A stretch of DNA of 64,000 nucleotides from Anaeromassilibacillus sp. An250 (GTDB taxonomy: Bacteria > Bacillota > Clostridia > Oscillospirales > Acutalibacteraceae), in contig NZ_NFJK01000003.1 of NCBI RefSeq assembly GCF_002159845.1, positions 62,001 through 126,000 on the forward strand, read 5' to 3'. A program made the translations under genes and the position numbers. Positions within the stretch are counted from its first letter, which is position 1. Every line of letters starts with the position of its first letter. Shown one piece after another: positions 56,980 to 64,000 of the stretch. Below the pieces are notes generated by a model. It did not search any database, was not told the origin of the DNA, and worked only from the letters and a program-made list of their open reading frames with translations.

Positions 56980-57558
56980 TTAAACATTCAAACCAAAATT
57001 GCGGCACAGAGCCTCCAGGCCGCCCTGGAAACCGGAGCCGACCGCGGCGAACTTCCATTCCCCATTGTGGCGGTAGATCTCAGCGACTACAATTGCCGTT
57101 TCAATGGAATAATCCTCGCCAAGGTCATAGCGCAGCAGCTCTTCGTTCTTTGCGGTGTCAACAATGCGGATATAGGCGTTAGATACCTGGCCAAAATTTT
57201 GTCCACGTGCGTCGGCCTCGTGGATGGTGACCGTGAAAGAAATCTTCTGCACATTGGCAGGGACCTTGCTCAAAGTGATCTTTACGGATTCATCATCGCC
57301 TTCGCCTGCGCCGGTACGGTTGTCACCGGAATAGACCACGCTGCCAGCGGCATCCTGTGGGTTGTTATAGAAAATAAAATTGGATTCGGTTTCCACTTTT
57401 CCACTGTCGCCCGTCATGAACACGGATACATCCAGATCAAATTCATGGCCGCCGTCATATTTATTGGTGTCCCAGCCAAGCCCGGCCAGGATGGAATCCA
57501 GACCAGCGTTGCCCTTGGTCAGATCCACTTTTTGTCCTTTTGAAAGATTGATTGGCAT
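56980..57558 (-). CDS. terD: TerD-family calcium-binding stress protein
   Basis: 192 residues, with [36 protein letters not shown] and the end [16 protein letters not shown], i.e. full calcium-binding features. AAGGAG precedes the ATG. Likely paralogue of the gene at 55720 by tandem duplication; the divergent copy lies between them. Confidence 0.93.
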   Translation of the reverse strand: MPINLSKGQKVDLTKGNAGLDSILAGLGWDTNKYDGGHEFDLDVSVFMTGDSGKVETESNFIFYNNPQDAAGSVVYSGDNRTGAGEGDDESVKITLSKVPANVQKISFTVTIHEADARGQNFGQVSNAYIRIVDTAKNEELLRYDLGEDYSIETAIVVAEIYRHNGEWKFAAVGSGFQGGLEALCRNFGLNV

Positions 57559-57631
57559 TGTTTACACTCCTTTTCGATAGCACATATATCCTCAAATGTA
57601 TGATCTCTCCGCATAACGGAGGGGAATCCAT

Positions 57632-58768
57632 TTACACATGCACCCGGGCCTGGAAATCCTGCTTGAGGGCGTCCAGCTTAGCGGCATCCGCGATTCGCTT
57701 TGCGCTGGCATCTTCCTGGATGCGCCGGGTTTCTTCAATACCGTTTACAATGGTCTGCCAGGTCTTTTCCAGGGTTTCCACCTTGATGGAGCTGGAAGAG
57801 GCCAGCTGTGCCGTCAGCTTGGTCTGCTCCGCCGTATTCCGGGCATTTTTGAGCAGCATCTCGTTGGTGCGGTCGTCCAACGCCTGCATCGCCTGTGCCT
57901 GGATCTTCTGGCGCTTGAGCAGAACCGCCTGCGTCAACGCCTGTTTAAAGACGGGCAGGGTGATGATAAAAGCAGAATTGATCTTACGGATCAAATTCAA
58001 ATTGCTGAACTGCATGGACTGAATCATGGGGATGGACTGCATCGCCACATTCTCCGCTATGCGGAGGTCCTGGACGCGCTGATCCAAAATAGTCCGCGCC
58101 TGTTGCATCGCATTGTAGTCCAATTGCAGCATGGCGTCGTCGGGATGGTTGCTAAGGTCATCCTGCATCTGCGTCAGATACGTATCCATTTCCTGCAACC
58201 CCTGTTCGCCGGCCAAAATATATTTGACAAGATCCTGATAAAACCCCACGTTGGCGTCGAAGATGGTTTGCAGCTTTTTGTTAGACTCCCCGATTTCCAC
58301 CTCATATTTTTTGAGCTGGATATAGATCCGATCGACTTCCTCGCCCATCGTGTGGTATTTGGCCAAGATCTGTTCCAACTGCTTTTGAAGGTTATTAAAC
58401 AGTTTGGAGAAGAAGCCTTTCTTTTCATCTGCGGCGATCTCTTCGATGTCGAACTTGTCCATAATGTTGCCAAGGGCATTGAGCATCTCGCCGGAGTCGT
58501 TGATCTGGCTCATATTGATGCTATTCAAAATGGTATCGGAACATTTTGCAATCTCGTTAGCCACTTCGCTGCCAAACGAGACAATCGTCTGCGGGTCGTC
58601 CACAACGATCTGGCTGACCAGGTCGTCTACTTCCTTGGACCCAACCAAGGTCTGGGTCATTTCCTTCCTCTGCAAGGCAACGTCATAGGGTTTCGGTTCC
58701 TCCACCGCCGGGGAGGAGGGCGATGCCTGGACGGTCTCCCCACGTCGGGGCGTGTACTGTAAGGCCAT
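57632..58768 (-). CDS. telA: Toxic anion resistance protein, TelA family
   Basis: 378 residues, helical throughout. Typical TelA text includes ALGNIMDKFDIEEIA, FFSKLFNNLQKQLEQILAKY and ILAGEQGLQEMDTYLTQM. YceH of Bacillus subtilis is the homologue, next to yceG as here. TelA proteins contribute to tellurite and cell-envelope stress tolerance by an unknown mechanism. AAGGAGG precedes the ATG. Confidence 0.93.
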   Translation of the reverse strand: MALQYTPRRGETVQASPSSPAVEEPKPYDVALQRKEMTQTLVGSKEVDDLVSQIVVDDPQTIVSFGSEVANEIAKCSDTILNSINMSQINDSGEMLNALGNIMDKFDIEEIAADEKKGFFSKLFNNLQKQLEQILAKYHTMGEEVDRIYIQLKKYEVEIGESNKKLQTIFDANVGFYQDLVKYILAGEQGLQEMDTYLTQMQDDLSNHPDDAMLQLDYNAMQQARTILDQRVQDLRIAENVAMQSIPMIQSMQFSNLNLIRKINSAFIITLPVFKQALTQAVLLKRQKIQAQAMQALDDRTNEMLLKNARNTAEQTKLTAQLASSSSIKVETLEKTWQTIVNGIEETRRIQEDASAKRIADAAKLDALKQDFQARVHV

Positions 58769-58806
58769 TGAACATCCTCCTTATTGTAATCGTTTATCAA
58801 GTGGAA

Positions 58807-61125
58807 TTATCCATTGTGGTTGCTTCCGAACAGCCGTCCCAACCAGCCACCGGAGCTGGCGGCCCGTTTGGTCCGCAGATCGGGGATGGTAAGGTCAAAT
58901 GCAAATTCTCCGACCACCAGCGTATCGAAGCTGTCCGGGTGCAGATATTTTTCAACATTCCGGTACCCTGTAGGGGTAAAGATGGCGATATCAAACCCAA
59001 CGAGGTTCAAAAATGCCAAGAGAATACATTCTTCAAGGGTAAACACCTTTTCTGTCACATCGACCACCAGGAATTTCGGGATGCTTTTCGTAAAGTCGAA
59101 ATTTTGCAGCAGCCGGAGAAGCTCCTTATCCAAGTTCATCAGAACCGACAACATAGAGGCCGCCACATCCGGCCCGCCGTTGACAATTAAGTCGTAGTCG
59201 ATCAGCGCCTGTATCTTTTCGAGAATATAATCCTGGGTATCGTCCGGGAGGTAATCGTAGCGGTAGAACCGGGAGCTTTTCAAGGCATTTGGGTCTAAAC
59301 GCCCGTCGTGGATAAACGACCGGGCCTGGGGCGTGCTGAAAGAGGGCCCGTTTACATGAAGGAAGGGGACCGTTGTGACAAGGTAGGTGTCCTCCGTCAC
59401 CATTTCGCGGATGCGGTCCCAATACAGTTTTTGGTCGCCCTTGTCCACCCCGCTGATCTTGGAAAACAGGTTCGGTACATAGACAATTCCGTCCTCGGTC
59501 CGGAAGGAAGGGCGGTATTGCGCCTCCTCGCGCCAGAGCTGTCCTACTTCGTCGTAGGTGGTTTTCAAGGTCACCGGCTGGGAACGGGTAAATTGCCGGT
59601 CGCGGAACATCCCGGTATCGCTATACAAAAGCTGGTCGAGCTCCCGCGATGCATTATAGGCAGTAGTACTGGCGCGCACCCGCTCTTCGCGCTGGGGGAA
59701 GGGTTCCATGGGGAGATCCTGTTCATATACCGTTGTCTGCCAGTCATGCGGCAAAAAGTGCTTTTCAAAGGGTTCTTGTCCTAACAGCGCCGGAGAAAAA
59801 TAGAGGACGTCCACGCCGGCGTGTGCCAATGCCCAGAGCAGGGAGATCTCCGCCTCTGTAGCCGGGCCATAATAGACCAGCGCAGGTTCATGTTCCGAGC
59901 GGTATTGCTCAAAGAAAAGCTCCACATACCGCTTCAGCCAGCAGGCAAGCCGCACGCCATAATTGAGAAACCGGACGGCGTCTTTTTCCGCATACTGTTC
60001 CATCACCAGGGAAAACGCACGCTGCGCCAGCAAAACAGGGACTTTTCCACAGGATGGGACGATTTTCTCCGCCAATGTGCGGATTAACAACGGGCGCGGC
60101 AAATGTTTATCCAAGGCCCGAAAGGGAGCCGCCTCGTTGTTCGTAGGGGCAGGGATCTTTCCTTCCATTAAAAGCCCTTTTTTGGGGGAGGCGTCCAGCG
60201 TCCGTTTCAGATGATAAAGCTGGTTACGGTATTCCGCCCGGTCGTTGCCCCCAAAGCAGGCGGAAAATAGAGAACAAAACTTTCCTGTTTCCCGCTGTGC
60301 GCAGGGCAGGAAAACAGCGTCCCAGAAGGAAGCGCCACCCATCCAACGGTTGACCAGCACCACTTCCTCGACACCCTGCCAAGGAGGAGGAACGAGGGAA
60401 GAAGCGTCCGGCTGTCGCGCTGGAACCGTAGGGGTGGGAACGACAGCCTTTGGAACCGATGCAGAGGCGCTTTTGCTGGTAGGCGGGACCGCGGGGGGCG
60501 TGCGGACCTCCCCGTAAATAGGATGCCCGTATGTGCCGCCTCTGGCAGCTTTTGTATAGGAATCCTCAGAGCAATAGTTTACATATACGACATCGCATCC
60601 GGAGCGGTAGAGCAGCTGGAGAAACAGCAGCTCATACCGGCCGATCTCTCCCTCATACAGGACCTTTGGGGGTGTATCTTGCCCAAGCCCCTTGAGAATT
60701 CCGCCGAGCGGCCCGCGGAGCCAACACATAAATTTGATATACGCATTCCTACAGATGTTGTCGTTCGCGCCCTGTCCCTTTAAAATATCCAAAATTTCTG
60801 TCATAGCGGCATCAAGCGTCGTCCGCTGGACGGGACGAAGCTGGCCCAGCCACACCGTCAAGTGACGGGCAACAAGGGCGGCCGTCAGGGTAAATTGCTC
60901 CCCGACCTCCCGAAAAAAACGCTGGATTTCCGGTTCTACGGGGTTTGCAAGGCCGTTTTGAAGGTAAGCGCCTCCGTCTCGCGCCAATGCACCTATTTTG
61001 TTTAAATCATTGAGGATTTTTCCCTGCTGGTCGTAGCCGATCACACGGAAGAACCTAGGGGAAGGGGGCGTCCGGCGGCTTAACGGCAGAAGACAATCCT
61101 CCAATTGAGAAGTATTGCCGGTCAT
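58807..61125 (-). CDS. yceG: YceG-family protein of the Ter operon
   Basis: 772 residues, about 230 longer than Bacillus subtilis YceG as I recall it. A related segment appears three times: YEGEIGRYELLFLQLLYRSG, YGPATEAEISLLWALAHAG and VTEKVFTLEECILLAFLNLV, each followed by a D-[VI]-x-[YI] strand. A Pro/Ser linker (about 215-260) joins the first unit to the rest. Family function is unknown; Rossmann-like nucleotide handling has been suggested for such modules. ATG 61125 is preferred to 61140, with GGAG nine bases upstream. Confidence 0.82.
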   Translation of the reverse strand: MTGNTSQLEDCLLPLSRRTPPSPRFFRVIGYDQQGKILNDLNKIGALARDGGAYLQNGLANPVEPEIQRFFREVGEQFTLTAALVARHLTVWLGQLRPVQRTTLDAAMTEILDILKGQGANDNICRNAYIKFMCWLRGPLGGILKGLGQDTPPKVLYEGEIGRYELLFLQLLYRSGCDVVYVNYCSEDSYTKAARGGTYGHPIYGEVRTPPAVPPTSKSASASVPKAVVPTPTVPARQPDASSLVPPPWQGVEEVVLVNRWMGGASFWDAVFLPCAQRETGKFCSLFSACFGGNDRAEYRNQLYHLKRTLDASPKKGLLMEGKIPAPTNNEAAPFRALDKHLPRPLLIRTLAEKIVPSCGKVPVLLAQRAFSLVMEQYAEKDAVRFLNYGVRLACWLKRYVELFFEQYRSEHEPALVYYGPATEAEISLLWALAHAGVDVLYFSPALLGQEPFEKHFLPHDWQTTVYEQDLPMEPFPQREERVRASTTAYNASRELDQLLYSDTGMFRDRQFTRSQPVTLKTTYDEVGQLWREEAQYRPSFRTEDGIVYVPNLFSKISGVDKGDQKLYWDRIREMVTEDTYLVTTVPFLHVNGPSFSTPQARSFIHDGRLDPNALKSSRFYRYDYLPDDTQDYILEKIQALIDYDLIVNGGPDVAASMLSVLMNLDKELLRLLQNFDFTKSIPKFLVVDVTEKVFTLEECILLAFLNLVGFDIAIFTPTGYRNVEKYLHPDSFDTLVVGEFAFDLTIPDLRTKRAASSGGWLGRLFGSNHNG

Positions 61126-61196
61126 AGATCCATGCTCCAATCGCTGAGTTTATGCACGAAGGCCAAGCGGCACATAGAGCCGCCTATAGAAATCCG

Positions 61197-62039
61197 TTAG
61201 CGGCTGTTGCTGGTGTTCATATTCATGGATTTCGTGCTGGGGTTCCCGTAGGAGCGGGCGAAGTTAATCGTATTATAAATTTTAATGGTGGGCGCCAGCC
61301 AAACGCTTCCCGTCCCCCGGTATACATTTACCAAGCCTTCTCCGCTGACCGCCGAACCGATCAGCGACTTTGCGGAACGTTCTACCGTAAATTGCAGGGA
61401 CGCTGTGCGGAGAATGGCAAAATTGCCGTCCACCTTTAAAGTATCATTTTGAAGTTCGATGACGTCGATTTCGCAGGACGGAACAGGGGATTCCAATACC
61501 ACCAGCCCGGTGCCAGCAAGGGAGATCTGGAAAAGCCCCTCTCCACCGCCCAGAGCCGAAGAAATGCTCCTCTGCATAACGGGTTTGACGGCAACACTGC
61601 CCTGCGCGCAGTAAAACATGCCCTTATCCACAATGATCTCTTCATTATCCAACTGAAGAAGCAGAAAATGGTTGAAAGAGGGTTCCAGTACCAGCATTCC
61701 GCTGCCGCGGTATTCCGGCTGGGCAACGGCTTCTCCGGTGACAGCGCCGGAAAAAAGACGCCCCAAAGCGTTGCCGGCGGTCACCCCCGAAACCATTTCC
61801 AAAGGGCCGCGGAAATAGCTCATTGCGCCGGGTTCGACCGTTACCATATCGTTGGAGACATATACTGCAACCTGCCGGGCGCGAATATTCTGCTTTTCCA
61901 TGAAATAGAGATCCATTGCCGCGCTGGTATTGGTAGAACCCAACAGATGTTGGTATTCCATCACGTCGATTTTTACACCGCCATATTCTGCGGAGTCGAT
62001 AATTTTTATGTTTTCTCGGGTTCCTATTGCACTATACAT
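61197..62039 (-). CDS. AIM24-family protein
   Basis: 280 residues, beta-rich. VAVYVSNDMVTVEPGAMSYF and GSGMLVLEPSFNHFLLLQL are typical of AIM24/TRAP-like proteins, and the glycine-rich LGRLFSGAVTGEA region lies between. ATG 62039 has AAAGGCGG ten bases upstream; an ATG at 62096 is in frame but less well placed. First gene of the Ter/Tel operon. Its role in bacteria is not established. Confidence 0.82.
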   Translation of the reverse strand: MYSAIGTRENIKIIDSAEYGGVKIDVMEYQHLLGSTNTSAAMDLYFMEKQNIRARQVAVYVSNDMVTVEPGAMSYFRGPLEMVSGVTAGNALGRLFSGAVTGEAVAQPEYRGSGMLVLEPSFNHFLLLQLDNEEIIVDKGMFYCAQGSVAVKPVMQRSISSALGGGEGLFQISLAGTGLVVLESPVPSCEIDVIELQNDTLKVDGNFAILRTASLQFTVERSAKSLIGSAVSGEGLVNVYRGTGSVWLAPTIKIYNTINFARSYGNPSTKSMNMNTSNSR

Positions 62040-62227
62040 GTCAGAAATCCGCCTTTCCTGTTCGATCGGATTCCCTTTGCCTCTTCCTGTGAACAATCCT
62101 TCCCCAGATGGTATCCCTTTGAAAGGGGTTCCAGTTTTTTTCTGCTAGCCGTTGGCAATGTACAAGGAAATCCTCTGCAAAAATTTAACAATTTAAACAA
62201 GGAATACGCTAAAAATATACAGATTCT

Positions 62228-62256
62228 ATTATACTATGTCGAAGATAGGAATTCAA
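62228..62256 (-). promoter_or_regulatory. Promoter of the Ter/Tel operon
   Basis: On the minus strand: TTGAAT, 17-base spacer, TATAAT. The leader to the AIM24 ATG is about 180 bases. The pattern is sigma-A-like, so no sporulation sigma factor is needed to explain it. Confidence 0.7.
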
Positions 62257-62339
62257 TAAATTCGTTGTTAATTTTCATATTTAAGAAATTTGTAAAATAT
62301 TGGAAACGGTTTGACCGAGTTCGACATAGAATATTTTAT

Positions 62340-62371
62340 AAAAAAGTCCCCGTCCATTGTAAGGACGGGGA
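62340..62371 (-). terminator. Intrinsic terminator of sigK
   Basis: On the minus strand: CCCCGTCC-TTACAAT-GGACGGGG, then ACTTTTTT. It separates sigK from the Ter operon promoter. Confidence 0.93.
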
Positions 62372-62398
62372 AACGGAGAAAGCGACCGGTTTTCTTTT

Positions 62399-63094
62399 TT
62401 ATCGCCTGGGTTTGTCAAACTGCCTTTTCAATAGCTGTAAGGCCTTTTTCTCGATGCGGGATACATAAGAGCGTGAAATTTTTAAGCGCGCAGCGACCTC
62501 TCGCTGCGTGAGCGGATGGTCATTGTTCAGCCCATAACGCAGTTCAATGATGAGGCGTTCCCGTGGAGTAAGCACTTGTGCGATATAACGTTTGAGTTGT
62601 TCCGATTTAACTTTACAATCGAGATTATCGACAATGTTATCTTCTGTGGACATTACATCCATCAGGGTCAGGGCGTTTCCATCTTTATCCGTGTCGATCG
62701 GCTCGTTCATGGAAATGTCCTGCGCGCTCTTTTTTGCGGCGCGAAAATACATCAGGACCTCATTTTCAATACACCGCGCCGCATAACTGGAAAGGCGGAT
62801 ACCCTTCGTATGGTCGAACGTGTTGACTGCTTTAATCAGCCCAATGGTCCCAATGGAGATCAAATCGTCCTGGTCGCTTGTGTTGGAATAGTATTTTTTG
62901 ACGATATGCGCGACCAACCGGAGATTGTGTTCGATCAATTCGTCGCGCGCGTGCCGGTCCCCATTTTTGAGGCGTTCGAGGCAGTTGCGTTCTTCCTCCG
63001 CGGTTAGGGGCCTGGGGAAAGAGCCAGCGCCTGTGACATGCAGAATGAAAAAAATCAGGCCGGAAAGCGCGCAGGAGAGCAGAGCTGTCAGCAT
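62399..63094 (-). CDS. sigK: Sporulation sigma factor SigK
   Basis: 231 residues. A hydrophobic pro-sequence (LLSCALSGLIFFILHVTGAG) precedes sigma region 2 (DDLISIGTIGLIKAVNTFD) and region 4 (LTQREVAARLKISRSYVSRI). SigK directs late mother-cell genes after removal of the pro-sequence. The gene is continuous, with no skin-type element inside. It shows that the organism descends from spore formers and can probably sporulate. Confidence 0.94.
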   Translation of the reverse strand: MLTALLSCALSGLIFFILHVTGAGSFPRPLTAEEERNCLERLKNGDRHARDELIEHNLRLVAHIVKKYYSNTSDQDDLISIGTIGLIKAVNTFDHTKGIRLSSYAARCIENEVLMYFRAAKKSAQDISMNEPIDTDKDGNALTLMDVMSTEDNIVDNLDCKVKSEQLKRYIAQVLTPRERLIIELRYGLNNDHPLTQREVAARLKISRSYVSRIEKKALQLLKRQFDKPRR

Positions 63095-63121
63095 AGAATC
63101 GCCCCAATCCAGATAAAATTT

Positions 63122-63141
63122 GGACGGCTTTCCTGCCGTCC
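63122..63141. promoter_or_regulatory. Hairpin upstream of sigK
   Basis: GGACGGC-TTTCCT-GCCGTCC, a perfect 7-bp stem 27-47 bases before the sigK ATG. No clear mother-cell promoter was recognised around it. The rest of 63142-63464 holds no feature I can support. Confidence 0.4.
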
Positions 63142-63464
63142 GGTTCTTCTAACTATCTTATGGCGGGGGTGCTTGTTTGTTGCAAGTCCCTTGCCTTTCT
63201 TTGGGGCGCATTCCTATTTTTCAGTGGGCTGGAAACCACCATGGTAAGACTGCACAGTTTTTTAGAATCCAAAAAGAAAAACTCTGGCGGCTGCATTCTC
63301 TAGAATTTTTCCCTTTGCAATTAAGTCCGCAGGAATTTTGTTTATACTTTTTATATTGCAAAGAAGAAATTGTACGCTGCATTTGATTCTGCCCCGGTGA
63401 GAATGCTAATTTTGGAAGGGCTTTTCGATCCTCGGGTATGATGAAATGTGCAGTCCAAGATACG

Positions 63465-63497
63465 ATCTGCATGGTATATCGTCTATACCATGCAGAT
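63465..63497. repeat. Perfect 14-bp inverted repeat upstream of the HAD phosphatase gene
   Basis: ATCTGCATGGTATA, loop TCGTC, TATACCATGCAGAT. It ends 33 bases before the ATG at 63531 and has no T run, so an operator or 5' hairpin is more likely than a terminator. Confidence 0.75.
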
Positions 63498-63530
63498 GGA
63501 TACATTTCCGGTTTAAGGGGGAATCACCAA

Positions 63531-64000
63531 TGGGAATCCAATTGGTTGCGCTCGATATGGATGGGACCGTTTTGTTGGACGACCATCTGACCGTCACGCC
63601 TGCCGTGCGGCGCTCCATTGAGCAGGCGCTTGCGAAGGGGGTCACCGTTGTACCCGCCACAGGGCGGGTGGCGGCTATGCTGCCAAAGGTCTTTTATGAG
63701 TTGGACGGCATCCGCTATGTGATCAATTCCAATGGGGCGTCCGTATGGGATCGGGTGGAAAATCGCGTGATTTATTCGAATCCAATCCCCGCAGAGACCG
63801 TCCGGCAGATTCTTCAGATTTTGGAACCTTACGGCCTATTGACCCAGATCTACTGCGGGGGGAACATCTATGCGGAAAAGCGTTCCCTTGCCAGGGTGGT
63901 TGACCTCCCATTTGCGGTGGAATTTATTGAGAATATTCGCAAGACGCAGATCGAGCTGGACAGCTTCCAGACGCTGTTGGAGGAGCATCCGGAGGGTGTG
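63531..64000 (+). CDS. Cof-type HAD phosphatase, N-terminal part (cut by window edge)
   Basis: 156 codons to the edge. It reads MGIQLVALDMDGTVLLDDH (HAD motif I, DxDGT), then VTVVPATGRV (motif II, with Thr) and INSNGASVWD, typical of the Cof/YbjI class that dephosphorylates sugar phosphates or related small molecules. AAGGGGG precedes the ATG. The C-terminal catalytic Lys and GDxxND lie beyond the window. Confidence 0.9.

Noticed and set aside
47258-62039. The Ter operon as a phage-defence or contact-dependent toxin system
   Set aside because: No nuclease, toxin or polymorphic-tail domain is present; all genes match described Ter/Tel stress families.
62399-63094. Skin-type insertion splitting sigK
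   Set aside because: The frame is continuous from pro-sequence through region 4.

Overview
The window reads as about 64 kb of chromosome from an anaerobic, spore-forming, probably gut-dwelling member of the Clostridia, most likely an Oscillospirales/Ruminococcaceae relative. The evidence is a Firmicutes-type S13-S11-S4-rpoA-L17 ribosomal cluster, a V-type (Ntp) ATPase, a class III fructose-1,6-bisphosphatase, an uninterrupted sporulation sigK, LytS/YesN-type sugar sensing and very large secreted multi-domain glycosidases. Strong Shine-Dalgarno sites and sigma-A-like promoters (TTGxxx-N17-TATAAT) are common. I saw no rRNA, tRNA, CRISPR array, transposase or phage gene.

Layout. 1-4.3 kb: end of map, a KOW protein, infA, rpmJ, a structured leader, rpsM, rpsK, rpsD, rpoA and rplQ. 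4.5-6.1 kb: a secreted leucine-rich-repeat surface protein. 6.6-10.5 kb: nagA, a small HTH regulator, serA and serC. 10.9-19.7 kb: nine-gene ntpFIKECGABD operon whose K subunit carries all the Na+ ligands known from Enterococcus hirae. 19.7-20.1 kb: a compact, probable type I toxin-antitoxin locus (31-aa membrane peptide plus convergent RNA). 20.2-24.3 kb: fbp, then a radical-SAM/TIGR03915 pair behind a near-consensus LexA box. 24.5-25.9 kb: a cysteine-rich redox protein, an HTH protein and a small zinc-ribbon membrane protein.

26-47 kb is an accessory glycan-use island. It holds a 5'-truncated surface-protein remnant, a sensory operon (anchored sugar-binding protein, LytS-type kinase, YesN-type regulator, sugar-binding lipoprotein, but no permease), a GH31 glycosidase of about 1,970 residues with a one-base frameshift in its signal peptide, an XRE regulator, and a 2,199-residue melibiase/GH36-like glycosidase. 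The remnant, both glycosidases and the protein at 4.5 kb end in the same roughly 85-residue domain, with no LPXTG, SLH or dockerin. The downstream flanks of this gene family are duplicated and carry decayed copies of the gene 3' end.

47.2-62.1 kb, minus strand: a 12-gene Ter/Tel stress operon (AIM24, YceG, TelA, three TerD, a CitE-like lyase, two PRTase-type proteins, a HAD hydrolase, a PMCA-type Ca2+ ATPase and a TerD-vWA fusion). It fits the proposed Ter system that couples calcium sensing to synthesis of a nucleoside-like metabolite. sigK lies just upstream, and a Cof-type HAD phosphatase gene runs off the right edge.
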